From: Benincasa hispida
Lineage: Eukaryota > Streptophyta > Magnoliopsida > Cucurbitales > Cucurbitaceae
NCBI RefSeq assembly: GCF_009727055.1
Contig: NC_052350.1
Coordinates: 16,909,129-16,973,128, forward strand
Length of the DNA stretch: 64,000 nt
Direction of reading: 5' to 3'
The stretch's first letter is position 1, and each line of letters begins with the position of its first letter. Position numbers and translations under genes: made by a program. The notes beneath the pieces were generated by a model that was given only the letters and a program-made list of their open reading frames with translations, was not told where the DNA came from and did no database searches. This document shows positions 24,900 through 37,390 of this stretch, piece after piece.

Positions 24900-27800
24900 A
24901 CAGAAGGCAACCCCCCTCTGACAACACACCCAACTCCTCAATCAATCCTGCGTACCCAATTTGTCCCTCACAGCTAACCACACACAGAAGGGTTGACGCG
25001 GAATACCACCCCCTGCCCACAAAATACCAACCCAAGACACCCTAGGACGACGAGGACGCAAACTCTCCCACGCACTAGCGATAGAAAATCGACCCCTCAT
25101 ATATGATACCCACACCCAATAATCTTTACTTCTCACCCTCGGCCCTACTGCTTGAATAAGACCCCAGATCGAAGCTCCCAAGACACTATAGGCCAACTCT
25201 AACCTCCCTCAAGCACCAAGACTCTCAACCTCACTCCAAATAGACCACAAAGACCGCCCATGCAAAACATAAGCCTTCCCCACGGCACCCTTAATGAACC
25301 TGATTTAATTAAGAGAAGCACGAGCAGCTTCATAATAGCAGTCTGGTTCCAATATGCCACATGCTTCACACCCAACCCCCCCTCGCCAAACGGCAAGCAC
25401 ACCTCATCCCACGTCACTCGTGCACCACCCCGACTCACTACACTACCCTTCCATAAGTAACTACGTAACAGACGATCAATATCATGAGTTACACACGCAG
25501 GCAACACGAAAATGCTGCACCAAAACACCTGAAAGAATTGTAAGACAGACCTAACAAGCTGTAACCTCCCAGCAAAGGAGAGGAACCGCGCTGCCCAGCT
25601 TCTAATACGAGCTGTAATCCTCTGAATCAAAGGAGCACAATCCTCAACCCTCAACCGACCCGCTAATAAAGGTAAACCCAGGTACTTAACAGGCAACGAA
25701 CCAAGAGAGAAACCCATAAATGCAGCTAGTTCCTTCGCCTCCCCAGACTCCACACCCGCAACAAATATGTAACTCTTTCCAACATTTGCAACTAACCCAG
25801 ACAACCCTGCAAAATGTGCAGAACCTGCCTCACAAACTCCAAAGAATCTCTCTCAACTGCAAAGAAAATCATCAAATCGTCTGCAAAATTCAAATGCGTC
25901 AGGCCCACACGTTCACACCGATCATGGAACCTCAACCACACAGGAGGATTATTCAACAACCTAGACAAGACCTCCATCACCATCATAAGCAAAAAAGAAG
26001 AAAACGGATACCCCTGTCTTAACCCTTTCCTACCAGGAAAAAACCCCTCAAGGGAACCATTAACCATCACAAAGAACATAGGCGAAGTAACACAAGCCCT
26101 CACCCAACTAACAAACTGATAAGGCATACCTATAGCCAGCAACACTCAAAACAAAAAATCCCAATTGACCGAATAATACGCCTTTTAAAGGTCTACCTTC
26201 AACACACAACTCGACTTCCTTCTGTCCTTCTTATAGCCCCCCACAAGCTCCTAACACAATAATATGTTTTCGAAAATCGACCTACCCGGAAAAAATGCAG
26301 ATTGGTTACCACTAATGAAAGCAGCCAACCACAACCGCAATCTCTCAGCTAAGATCCTCGAGATACACTTATACACAACATTGCTACAAAAAATAGGACG
26401 AAACTCCTCCATACGTTCTGCTCCCCGCCTCTTTGGGATAAGAGTGATAGTAATAGAATTAACTCCACCAGGTAGGTAACAGGTCTAAAAACAATTCAAC
26501 ATAACATCACAAAAATCATCCCCAACCACAATCCAAGCATCTCTGTAAGAATCAACCAAAAACCCATCAGGCCTAAGAGCCTTCCCAGACTTCATCTAGA
26601 ATAAAGCCTTCTTAATCTCATCCTGACTCACTAGGTGACCAAGCGCCTCCACCCCCTCACTGGACTAGCTAAATTGCACAATATCCCCAATTCGGCAGTA
26701 AGATACCTATACCCCACTGACTGAGACCCTAAACAACCTCTAAAGAAATCTATTGCCACCCCTGCCACTCTGTCATGCACTGTCTGACGAGTCCCTCCAG
26801 CATCTACGACCGTAAATAAACCATTACAGCTGCATCGAGAACGAACACAGCGATGAAAGAAAGTTGTGTTCATATCACCTAACTCCAGCCACCTTACCCT
26901 GGCCTTCTGTCGGAGCGACGCCTCCTCCAATCTCGCCACTGACCAGAACATCTCAGTGGCCCGAGTCACCTCTGCACACACCGATTCTGAATTAGGATCC
27001 TTTTCTACCTTCGTCTAAGCAACCTCCATAACTTGCCTAGCCGCCCTCACCTTATCAGCGAACACAAAGATACGCCTCCCAAACGAACCACGTAAAACTC
27101 TCTTCACTGCCTTCAAATTTCGCACAAAACTAACCATCAGGGACACATCCTCAGACCTTCTCCACACTGACCTGATAGTATCAATAAAACCCTCAACCTC
27201 CGCCCAATGAGAAAAATAACGAAAAGTTGGAGGCGGCCTACTCCTCGTCTCCCCGATCAAAAATTCCTCACTAACCAACCCTAACCTCCGAATACAGAAA
27301 AGCTACCTTCCATGCCTCATTAGACAAGCAACGATCCAATCGGCGCAAGATACCATTCCTCTGAATTTTACTAGTCCAAGTAAACCAGTTACCTGTCACA
27401 CCCAACTCAACCAGATTTGCCTCCAATAACGCCTCATCAAACTCCTCCATCTCCCTTAAGCTAGAGCAACCACCAAAATCCTCCGAACTAGGAAGAATAG
27501 CATTTAAATCCCCCAAAACAACTCCAGGAAGCTGCCACGAGACATACACATCCATCAGCTAGGACCACAAGTTCCTCCTCTCGTTCACATTATTCGAGGC
27601 ATACACAACACCGATATATACCCTAGCAATAGATACAATATCCACTAAGGTCCCAGAAATGAACTGATCTCCACTGACATCAATAGAAAACTCAAAGACA
27701 CTCTTCCACCACATCACCTAGATCCTCCCAACTCCTAGCACATTATAGTTACACACACAATTCCACGCATCACCAAACCTATCCATTACCATACCAAAAT

Positions 27801-27927
27801 TTTCACGACGAACCCTCATCTCAAGCAAGCAGCAGAAAGTAACAGAGGATAAAGCCAGAAAGTCTGCCACCACCTTACACTTAACAGGGTCGTTCAACCC
27901 CCTAATATTCTAGGAACACCAAATCAT
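24900..27927 (-). pseudogene. LINE ORF2: endonuclease and reverse transcriptase
   Basis: It begins at about 27927 with MIWCS, then a stop where Trp is expected, then NIRGLNDPVK, the start of the AP-type endonuclease. VVLGDLNAI and NWFTWTSKIQRNG (27271-27555) are its core. RT motifs follow: KVDLKKAYYSVNW with the first catalytic Asp (near 26170, frame-shifted), KGLRQGYPFSSFL (near 26030), and LNFADDLMIFF with the catalytic pair (near 25880; FADD in place of YADD). Next come PVKYLGLPLLAGRL and LLRSYLWKG of the RT thumb region (25199-25804). The zf-RVT-like end is GRFSIASAWESLRPRRP with IPRQPFCVWLAVRDKLGTQD (24942-25196). The protein would nick target DNA and copy LINE RNA, but the frame is broken in at least six places. 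Confidence 0.88.
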
Positions 27928-29798
27928 GGACCTTGCAACAGATCACACCTACCACCTCCCACTGGGCCTTTGCCCGAACTCTCGAACATCTCATCCATAA
28001 CAGACAATGGATCAGGATCGGCCTTACTAAAGCATAAGCCATCGAGTCTCTCCCCTTATCACACAAAGTATTCAAACTTATGCGATCATCAACATGCTTT
28101 ACAACCCCGTAATTCCACCGGGACCCATATACTGCTCTTTCCTTAAGGGGCACCGAGTCCGGTGACCCACTGCCACCCCTATGGCCTACACCTCCTCTAT
28201 CTCGCCTACGACAAACTGATCATAGTAAACTCGTCAACACTCCCACACCTTTACTCCCACCACTGGGTTATCTCTCCTTTCACCAATAACCCATGTCCTG
28301 CCCGCTTCCTCACACTTTTCAATACCCCCATTCTCCCCTAAACATCCCTCATTTACCGCCATAATACACAACTCCTGACTCTTTTCCACACTCTTCTTTT
28401 CACACACAGCCTCAGTATGCCCAAAGGATCTACAGCACGCATACCAACGAGGTTTTCACTCATACACTACTGGAATAATAATCTTCTAACCTCGCATTCT
28501 AACAGTGACTGAAGGGGGCATTAACGAATCACCGTCCACCTGAACACAAAACACTCGCAAACGATAACCCTCGCGGCTATCTTGTGTTAACATCAAAAGA
28601 GACAGGTTTACCCATGGCACTAGCTAACAGTGCTAAACACCTATCCGTCCATAACTCTAGGAGAACACGCTTCAGTTTAATCCAGATAGGAACAAAATAA
28701 AAAACAAAGATTTCAGGAAAAATTCCTTGGGACCACTGTCGTAATAAAATGGGTTTACCACCTAAGTGTCACGGACCATTCTCTAGCACCCAATCCTTTA
28801 ACTCTACCTTCTGAAATTTAAAGATAATCAAACCGTTCTCCAACAAGGTAATAGTTGGCATCTCTACACGTCCCTAAATTCTCTGAATGGTTCGACAAAT
28901 AACAGGGAGTTTGGCATCCATAAAATGACCAACCAAAGATTTCTCCCACAGACAAACACCCTCTTTAATAATTTCCTCACAGGGTTCAATAATAACCTTT
29001 TCATCTTCAACCACTAGGGGAATGAACTCTAAATTTACCCTCAACTTCGACCCAAAAAGAGCCGCCCACGAATTCCTCCTTTCACTCTGTGACCAGAACC
29101 ACCAGAAACACCCCCCTCCTCCAACATGACCGACTCTTCCCGAACACGACGATCCCGTGTGTTCACCGAGCGACCCTCATTACGAAAGGCCCAGCCCGTG
29201 AAACCTCCTCCCTGCCTGACTGTTGCCCTCCCTTCAAGCCTTTCAACTCCGGCCCAACACGCAGCCTACCCACTAAAACCTCCACTCCCTTTGACCCTAT
29301 TCCCAACTCCCCCAGAACCAGGCCACCTTCTTCAACTTTGATCACCCCAATTCCATCAAGGCCTAACCCAACACCCCTTACAACTTGACTTTCATCCGAG
29401 CCCCCAACACCTTCAATGCTCCCAGACACACCCTTCAGAACCTGGTCCTCAACTTCACAAGAGCCCAAATTCCCCTGCCCATCAACTGATCCAAAACCCC
29501 GCCCACCCAGATCAACACCCACAACCCGACTTACTACCGAATCTAGGTTAGGTAAAAAAAAATTCCCTTTGATCGCCTTCGGAACACCCACCATCGACCT
29601 CCCCAGCCCTACATTGTCAACATTCCTCCTATCAGACCCGTCACCCTCCTCAGAACGACCGTTAGACAACCCTAGATCCTTCACCTCTGAAGAACGAGCA
29701 TCAATCTCCAGTCTAAGCAGACAAAAGGGTTGTCGAGGAACTCGACCTCCATTATTTTCCTTCAGTCTTAAAGGCGACCGCTTACGCACCATCGTCAC
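27902..29798 (-). pseudogene. LINE ORF1 (RNA-binding, DUF4283-like)
   Basis: The open frame starts at 29798 (MTMVRKRSPLRLKENNGG) and runs to 29163 as a Gly/Val/Ser-rich N-terminal section. Frame-shifted pieces continue below it. EFIPLVVEDEKVIIEPCEE and WVLENGPWHLGGKPILL are typical of plant L1 DUF4283 domains. A CCHC-type knuckle follows near 28420-28460 (CRSFGHTEAVC). A tail frame at 27902-28153 overlaps the ORF2 start. The product would coat LINE RNA. Open plus-strand frames at 29089-29817 are antisense shadows. Confidence 0.75.
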
Positions 29799-29849
29799 CC
29801 TCTTCCAGTGTGGTTAGCCCGCACCTCAATATTCCAAAGGCACGAATTA

Positions 29850-30200
29850 CCTCGGATCAGAACATCCAAACAACTCGACTGTAGAGTGAAACCAGAAGAA
29901 TCGACCAGACACGAACTGGACCCTCCACCTTGACTGAACTAACTGAAGAGACTAGATTGCGAGGAACCTGACGAACCGACCTCCACCTCCACCTAAAGAG
30001 ACCAGTGAAACAGATCGCGAGGAACCGATCAGGACCCTCCACCTCCACCTCGACGAACGTGAAGAGCCGACCTAAAGCTGAAGCGGTGAAGAACGCCCTG
30101 GAGAAGACGAACTGTCGAACTGAATGGACAGAATAAATCGCGAGGAACGGAATCTCACGAACGGACCGTCCACCACCTACGCACGAACGACCTATGACAG
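29850..30200 (-). repeat. Repeated units in the LINE 5' UTR
   Basis: The phrase attgcgaggaac/atcgcgaggaac recurs at 29956, 30014 and 30137. Spacings are 58 and 123 bases, i.e. a period near 60 with one degenerate unit between. Each is followed by a 'ctccacctccacct' type tract. Monomer-like 5' UTR repeats serve as promoters in some L1 families; that role here is inference. Confidence 0.6.
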
Positions 30201-30277
30201 TGGCGACGCTAAACCCTAGAAGACAGCGGCGGCGCTAAACCCTCATTTTTTTTTAAAGAACAATTTTGTCTAAACCC

Positions 30278-30288
30278 TCGTATAATTT
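30278..30288. repeat. LINE target-site duplication, right copy
   Basis: tcgtataattt, identical to 24276-24286. Confidence 0.85.
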
Positions 30289-31700
30289 GAACTTATATAA
30301 CGTATGTATTTTAATTAATTTGAATTTATTTTTAATTAATATAGTTGTATTATTTTATTTGTTCAATATTATATATTAATTCAAGATTTTTTTTATAAAA
30401 TAAATATTAACTTAAATTTGACTTTTAATATTTTTATATTTTTTAAAATCAAAATATTACAAATTGAAATACATGGTTGATGATATTTATTTTAATCATA
30501 AAATAAAAATAATGAAGAGTGATATATAAAAGAAGGAAAAAAAAAAAGTAAAAGTGGTACCTTCATTACGGGAATCCAAAAAAAAAAAAAAAAAAAAATC
30601 CAGGATATTCAAAACACTCTCGGTACTCTCCATAAGGGCATCCTAGGATCCCGTAAAATCTTAGATGCCAAGGCATCCTATATTATCACAACACAAAGGT
30701 GGTAATCTAAATGTCCCCTCCATAAAAATTTTAGATTCTCATGAAACTAACTATCCCTAAATCTAATAACCATAAAGTAGGTTACATTGAGTTGTCCTTT
30801 ACCTTTCTATAGATATAGAAAAACTTCAAGTAATTACTTCTAACGAAGTAAATTTTTCTCCTTTATTATTCCGTCATGATAAAGTTAGTTAATTGTGATA
30901 TTATTATTCTTGTCACGAGTGATGATGGTGTTTGTTGTAATGTTATTCTTCAATTTAGTCCTTGTGTTTAGTTGTAAAATTTTAAAACCAAACATAAGGA
31001 CATGATCTCAGTAAAGAAGGGGCCATTGAGTAGTATGTACAAAGGAAATGCCACAATTTCCATGTTTTGTATTGTTGTCTATTCTCATAGATTGTACCCC
31101 AAAATTTATTAACTATAGAAGTGTTTTCAAGTAAATTAATTTGATATATTTAAAGTTATATCGAATGCTACAAAACTACAACCATTTTAATCTAAAAACT
31201 TTGACTAATTTCTCTCAAAGAAAAATGAAAAGAACAAAGACACACTAATTATTTATCAAACATTTTATTTTACTAGTGCATGCTATGTGTATCATAAAGT
31301 CTATGATTTTACTTTTATCTAGTTGACAAGTAAGACCTTACAAATGCTAAATATGTTAAATGATAAGACTAAAACCTTACAAAAAGCCTAATTAAATGAT
31401 TTCTTACCACCAATGAAAATAAAATTTCAACTAGTAGACTTTTGGTGATTATCTTTTAACACCACTAGTTTAAGAAATTGTCAACTCAATAGAAATTTTA
31501 ATAAATAAAAATAGAACTTATAAGGTGAATAATTTTTTTTTAAAAAAAACATAAATCTATAAACTAAAAATAATTCTAAAATATGGCAGAGAAAATTGCA
31601 TTTCCAAAAAAGAAAAAAAAAAAGATTTGACTGTATATAATATGACTACAATATATCTTTCTAGCGGGGACTACTAGCTCTGATTCTAGAGAGAGAGATA
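30289..31700. other. AT-rich intergenic DNA
   Basis: No gene. It contains an A-run near 30579-30598. A short 'agggcatcctaggatccc' stretch (about 30635) echoes 'ataggatgcctaggac' at 34585. The rest is low complexity. Confidence 0.5.
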
Positions 31701-31723
31701 TTGAAGGGGTCCAAAATTTAATG

Positions 31724-31800
31724 GCACACGTGTGCGCATTGATGACGGATGTTGGATGACGGAAATGTGGAAGCTATATGGAGAATTTATATATAAATAA
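31724..31800 (+). promoter_or_regulatory. Candidate promoter: palindromic G-box, two TGACG motifs, TATA
   Basis: A perfect 12-bp palindrome gcacacgtgtgc (31724-31735) carries the G-box CACGTG at 31727-31732. The 9-mer gatgacgga occurs twice (31741-31749, 31755-31763), each with a TGACG bZIP-type core. A TATA-like tatataaat lies near 31788. The spacing looks promoter-like on the plus strand. The only frame downstream is a 48-codon ORF (31839-31985) with no recognised family. Chance clustering in AT-rich DNA is possible. Confidence 0.35.
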
Positions 31801-32118
31801 AATAAAAGGAATAAATCGACAATATTAAATTATTAAATATGTTGGGCTTTCATTTTTCATCAAAAGTTCAATTACTACTTTCCTCTATCCACCTACTCTT
31901 TCAAAATTTTCTTGAAAATGAAATGTGTCAACAATTATGTACACAGCTCTTCAATGCCTTCATTTTTTTAAAAAAAAAATCGTGATTCATTTTTCACGAA
32001 TTTATTGTTTAACGCCTATATTGGAGTCCATAACATTTGCTTCTAATTATACTAATTGAACCAATTTTATGGGTGTGTATATATATACACTCGCAAATTA
32101 AAATAGATCTAAAAAAAA

Positions 32119-32748
32119 TAATTTTTTTTTCAAAGATATTGGATTACTAAAAAAAAATAAAAGGATTTTAAACCATGAAAGTCAAGCACTTAAAAAACAC
32201 CATCAAAAGAGAAATAGTACAGACAGAGACAAAAACATATCAAATATAAAAGATAAAGCTTACACAACTCAAGAAAAAAAGGTCTCAATGAGAAGAGTCC
32301 TCTCGAGTCCCCTCAATATAAGCCCCAAGCAAGTTACAACAAGAAAGTAATTCCTGAGTTCGAACAACCTGACTAACCACTGAGGGAAAACGAAAGATAG
32401 CTCCATGGGTTCATACCATACTCACACAAAATATGATAAACAACAACATACCAAGCAACCCTATAACTCTTACGCCTCAACCAATCCCATGTATTAAAGT
32501 GAAAAATCCTATAAATTTCTATATCCCGATGTGAGATTCAAATGCATGCTCGTCCCCCCAAATAGTCTTGTTAAAAGTGCAGTAAAGACAAATGATCCTC
32601 GACTCAACTCCACCAATGCACATAAAGCAATCGTTAGGCATACTATATAGAACACCACCCACAAACACGATCACACATCTATAATCGATTCCAAACAATA
32701 AGTCATGTAATGAATGAATATCCAAGAATACACCTCCAATATAAAGGA
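32119..32748 (-). pseudogene. Second LINE, 3' part (zf-RVT region and tail)
   Basis: The minus-strand translation includes MPNDCFMCIGGVESR and YCTFNKTIWG (within 32519-32725). This is the Cys-rich zf-RVT pattern at the end of plant LINE ORF2. Frame-shifted sequence continues to a T run at 32119-32128, which reads as the A tail. The left LTR of a copia family starts at 32749 and cuts it from the part at 37545-38030. Confidence 0.65.
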
Positions 32749-34560
32749 TGTATGGATTAGTGTCCTAAATCTCTCTTGTATTCTCGCAGTTTGTTAATTC
32801 TGTATAAACAAATTGTTATTAATAAAATAATAATTATTTCATGAGCATACACTCAATCCAATAAACAAAGATCATAGGTTATTTTATGTAATTTAAACAT
32901 GTATGTAGAGACATGCCGGTAGATCAGGTTTAAATGATAATCTAAACAGTCTGTAATATATAGATAAGACTGGGTACCTTATCCTGGTGACACTACAAAT
33001 ACGACTCATTTTGTAGATGTTACACGTATTGTAAAGTGCTACAAATGATCTGATTCTGATAAATAATGTGGAGATATGTGAGCGAGGATATCCTGTACAA
33101 AGAGTGTATAAGACCGAACCATGAAATGACTAATCTCATTATATAATGCTATTAATAATAGAGATTTACATTACACCAAGATGACTATAGGTGACATGAC
33201 TTGAATCTTGAGTGAGTTGTGAACTCCTGCCTATAAAGGCGGTCCTTTGATTTGAATGAGTGAGGGTGGTTAGATCACCGATTCAATATGCCTACCCTTT
33301 TGGGGATTCGTCTAATTGGCGAGTCGGAAACACAGCTACACAAGACGAAATTCACTCCTTCCCTAATGTCGGAGTAAGCAAATAAATTGCTCCCTTAAGG
33401 ACTAATTTCGAAGCTTAAACAATGTGGTCACACCCTCTCTTGGCTCGAGAGGGATTTGGTCATAGTTAGACTATAACTTATTGTTTATTTGAGGGATCGG
33501 TGGTACTTGAGTTAGATGTAACTATGGGGCAAAACGGTAATTTTGGCCCAACTATATTTACGAACAATTTGTGAAGGGTCGTCGCGCTGTTGCCTGGTTA
33601 TATCCAATGGATACAGAAATATATTTGTAGTGCAAAGAGTGCAGCTATTAGTCTTTAATGGAGTGACCGGCAGTTAATGGACATTGGATAATTTAATTAA
33701 AGAGTTTAATTAATTATTCAAGTACCATTTGAAGCTTTAATTTAAAGGTCTATAAGGTTCCATCTATATCTCAACAAGGATTATTGAGAATTAATTAATT
33801 ATATGTGATATAATTAATTAATTAATTAATTAAATTAATTATATGAGATATAATTAATATAATGTATTTGATACATCATAATATAAATTTTATTTTGAGA
33901 GAATTAAATATTTGAATATGATTCAAATATTAATTATGTGGATGAGGTTCATATAATTAAAATTAGTATAAATGTGATTTTTATTAAATATCATGCATTG
34001 TTGAAAGAGATTTTTATTATATTTGATAGAACATATAGTTATATAGTAAGTTAGTAATTAAATTGATGGAGTTATGAAGATAACTCTCCCTATTTTTTTC
34101 TCTCCAACCACCGTGAAACGTAAAAGAGAGCAATTGAATTGTTTACTCCTTCGCCTTCTTCACAATAAAGAAAGTCTCTCTGTGAATTCTCTGAATTTCA
34201 CTCCCAAGCTCACAGAAGAAAAAGTTTTTCTTCTCATTCCTTTCAGAAATTTTCTATTTCCCAAAATTCAGAGTCCACAACTCTTGAATTCTCACCCCTA
34301 AAGAGAACACAGAGAGTTCTCAAGTGGTGGTCGCCATTTTATATTATCCATTCTTGGTACGAAGTGTTCGTGACCATTTCAAGAGAGTTCGTAAAGAGTT
34401 CTTCTCACTTCAAGGGTAAGTGTTATCTTTTCCCTAATTCCTTTCTTTCCAGCATGCTATAAAATTATAATGCATAAATGTTTTTATTCGATAAATTTAA
34501 GATTATATGAAAAATAAAATTTGAAACAATCCCATTCCACTGCGAACCTTCACCATTCCT
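32749..34560 (+). mobile_element. Copia LTR A (solo), plus orientation
   Basis: It starts tgtatggattagtgtcc, homologous to the starts of LTRs C (tgttgggttttatgtcc) and D (tgttgaggtttgtatcc). Inside are the family phrases 'ggtaccttatcctggtgaca', 'gaaggagtg..ttcg' and 'atggatacagaaatatat'. It ends near 34560 in 'ccactgcgaaccttcacc'; the end is uncertain by tens of bases. No PBS or gag follows, so it is a solo LTR inserted in a LINE. Leader-like frames at 34074-34301 are not genes. Confidence 0.7.
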
Positions 34561-35298
34561 TTAAAAGAGGCTAACTCAAGACATCATAGGATGCCTAGGA
34601 CAAGACTCAATAAGCATTGGCGTTTGAAAACATAAAAGAACTACAATGAAGTTAGGTCACACGATCCTCCCATTCAACTATGTTAGTATCAAGTCTACTT
34701 ATGTCCACGAGAAGGGGCACTTCCCCTTCCCCATCCTCTCCTCCTATTCTATTCCCCATCCACATGAATCTTCTCGTGGGGATCAGCTTCAGAAAAGGAT
34801 TTCCTATCTTCATTTTTCTTAACAATTTTTAATTTGATTTCAATCAAATATATATATTTCTTGACAATGACTTAGTATTTAATTCTTTAAATGAAACATT
34901 TCCAATAAAATTTTCGTTTAAATTAAATATTATCTATTCTCCTCATAAAAATAAGAATACATTTGCAATTTGAAAAGATATAATTAAAATGACAAATTTT
35001 CATAATTTCTACGTATTAAAATTCTAAAATTCAACTATTAGAACATTATAGTTGTTTTATCTTAAATATTACTACATTTAAGAAATTAAAGTAATAAAGT
35101 CGTCGTCGTCGTCGTCATCATAATAATAACAATTATTATTATTATTACTATTTATAATCTATAATTTATATAGAAAAGTGGGGGATCTGGCTGACCTTGA
35201 ATGGTAAATGGGAAAAAGATCCCCACTCTCTTCCCTATTCTCCAGTGTATTATGGGATTCTCCACCTTGTTTGAGGTGGATCCCCATTCCTAGGGCCT
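34561..35298. other. Stretch between two LTRs with G/C-run repeat and microsatellite
   Basis: It holds 'cttccccttccccatcctct' (34705-34800) and 'gggggatctgg..gatcccca' (35178-35290) arms like those at 10505-10850. A compound microsatellite (gtc)6 then (ata)/(att) lies at about 35099-35150. A short part next to LTR A may be more of the second LINE. No gene. Confidence 0.45.
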
Positions 35299-35749
35299 GT
35301 CCCAAGTTTCATCAGCGCGAAGGGAATCACCAACCTTTGTATGAAGGTAACTATTTGAAGGAACTCTTATCAAAGAGTACCTCTGAGTGGAAGCAAGATT
35401 ATTCCACATTCATTGTGACAGAATTACCACATTCACAATCAAACAGATTAGTTATGCATTAACAATAAATTACGACATACTTTGAAACTTAAACAACAAA
35501 GAGAACAAGAAACATACCAGTTAAAGAACTCTTCTTTGCCTCAAATCTCGCTCTCATCAATGGAAGCCAATCTCGCTCTCACTGAGATCGTTAAGGCTAT
35601 CGTCTACCAAATCGCTGTCGTCTACCCACGAACAGACTCCTCACGAACTCGGCAGCAAGGAAGACACCACCACTCGGGACCCTCGGTATTCTTGGAGTGA
35701 GGATCCAGGAGGTGTGGGCTCTGTTGGATTTGGTAGAGGGAAGAAGGAG

Positions 35750-35990
35750 GAACGATCGTTTACCACGACGACGCAAGTGAGAGATATCGGGAGTCTATCA
35801 TATAGACGGATGCTTAATCGTTTAGGTAAAGGTACGCGATCGTGTAGTAAAAGGGACTTGATCGTATAGATGATTGTTTAGTAAAATGCTAGGGCACGCG
35901 ATCACTTAGAAAACGCTAGACGATTGTTTAGGTAATTCTATGCTATCGTTTAGGAAAAGGCGCGCATGTACACGATCGTTTACTAAACGT
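35750..35990 (-). repeat. Iterated cgatcgtttag motif in LTR B
   Basis: Nine variants of 'cgatcgttta(g)' occur at roughly 20-base intervals between 35750 and 35985: intact or near-intact at about 35750, 35818, 35917, 35941 and 35970, and degenerate between. The core atcgat/gatc is palindromic. Confidence 0.6.
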
Positions 35991-37265
35991 TGAGCTGTTG
36001 TGTATGCTCTCGGTTTGCTATGCTATAGAAAGTATACACAATCGGTGAGCGAATGTCAGATCTTTTGCACAATGAAAACCATTTTCATTTTATCCTTCAT
36101 TTACGAAAACTGAATGCAACCTCTCACTAACTCATTCAGTTACGCAGAAAAAGTCGTTACAATTATCCCATAATTTTTAAATTAAAAAAAAAATAAATAT
36201 AATTATTTATAACATATGGTTTAATATCACATCATATGCAACATATGAACCATAGTCCTTTTCTCCTCCACTAGGTATAAATCATATTTATATCATTTTT
36301 CTCCAATTAATGTATCTCATATATTAGTCAACTATATCATATATAATTGTCTAGTTCAATCATATCATATATAATCTAACTCCTTCTTGTCAATTTAAAC
36401 ACTTCAAATTAATCCAAAAATTGATTCTCAACTTGAATCCATTGAGCAACCAAGGGGTTGACCTATGGCTTGAAGCTCCAACGGTACGTGAATAGCTGAC
36501 TAAACTCTTTAGCCAGACATTCCATTAAAGATCGACAGATGCACTCTTCTCACCACAGATATATTTCTGTATCTATCGGATATAACCAATCAACAGTACG
36601 ATAACCCTTCACATATGCTCGTAAGTACAGTTGGACCAATTTACTATTTTGTCCCTATAGTTACATCTAACTCCTTAAGTACCACTGATCTCTCAAATGA
36701 ACAATACAATATAGTCCTACTATGTGTGGACACCTTTCGGACCATGAGAAGATGTGTGACACATCGTTCAAGCCCCGAAATCAGTCCTTAAGGGAGTACT
36801 ATCTACTTACCTCTGCTTCGAGAAAGGAGTGAATTTCATCTTGTGTAGTTGAGTTCCCAACTCCCAAATCAGACGAATCCCCAAAATGGTAGGTTTGAGT
36901 TGACGATCTGGCCACTTACACCCATGCAAATCAAAGGACCGCCCTCAAAGGCAGTAGTTCTCAACTCACTCAAGATTAATGTCATATTACCTACGGTCAT
37001 CCTAGTGAAGTGAAATCTATCATGAACGACGTTATACAACAAGACTATTACAGTTCGTAGTCCGATTTTATACAAACTCTTTGTATAGGACGTCCCCGCT
37101 CGCATGTATCTACATGAATGATTAGGATCAGACCATCTATAATAAGTCACAATACTTATAATTATTCTACAAAGCGGATCGCATCCATAACGTTACCAGG
37201 ATAAGATTTCCCTCCTATATCCATATACTACAGACCATTTTGTTTATCACTTAAGACATGATCCA

Positions 37266-37390
37266 CTTGTATGTTTCCACATACATGCTTAAGTTACAAA
37301 CGACAACAAGAGATTTTAGTTTATTTATACTTGTATGTTTCCACATACATGCTTAAGTTACAAACGACAACCAGAGATTTTAGTTTATTG
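37266..37390. repeat. 64-bp tandem duplication in LTR B
   Basis: The block beginning cttgtatgtttccacatac at 37266 recurs at 37330, almost base for base up to 'gattttagtttatt'. Confidence 0.85.

Larger units (their letters stand above)
24287..30277 (-). mobile_element. Full-length L1-type LINE, inactive
   Basis: A 5.99-kb minus-strand element with the standard plant L1 layout: GC-rich 5' UTR with repeated units, ORF1 with DUF4283-like and CCHC parts, ORF2 with AP-type endonuclease and reverse transcriptase, then 3' UTR and a short A tail (T run at 24287-24292 on the plus strand). An exact 11-bp target-site duplication flanks it. The identical duplication and intact 5' UTR point to a fairly recent full-length insertion. 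Even so, both ORFs carry several stops and frameshifts, so it was copied in trans or has decayed through C-to-T type changes. Confidence 0.92.

Noticed and set aside
29089..29817. Long plus-strand frames, Pro/Thr-rich
   Set aside because: Antisense of LINE ORF1. The minus-strand frame has the LINE context and the other features fit it.
33780..33860. Palindromic attaattaatt run as an origin or attachment site
   Set aside because: Simple AT microsatellite inside LTR A; nothing else supports a special role.
35208..35700. Plus-strand frames of 84 and 72 codons
   Set aside because: They fall at the edge of and inside LTR B leader-like sequence. No splice-compatible extension or recognised domain.
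35750..35990. CRISPR-like spaced repeats
   Set aside because: The repeated unit is only about 11 bases, degenerate, inside a plant LTR, and has no cas genes.
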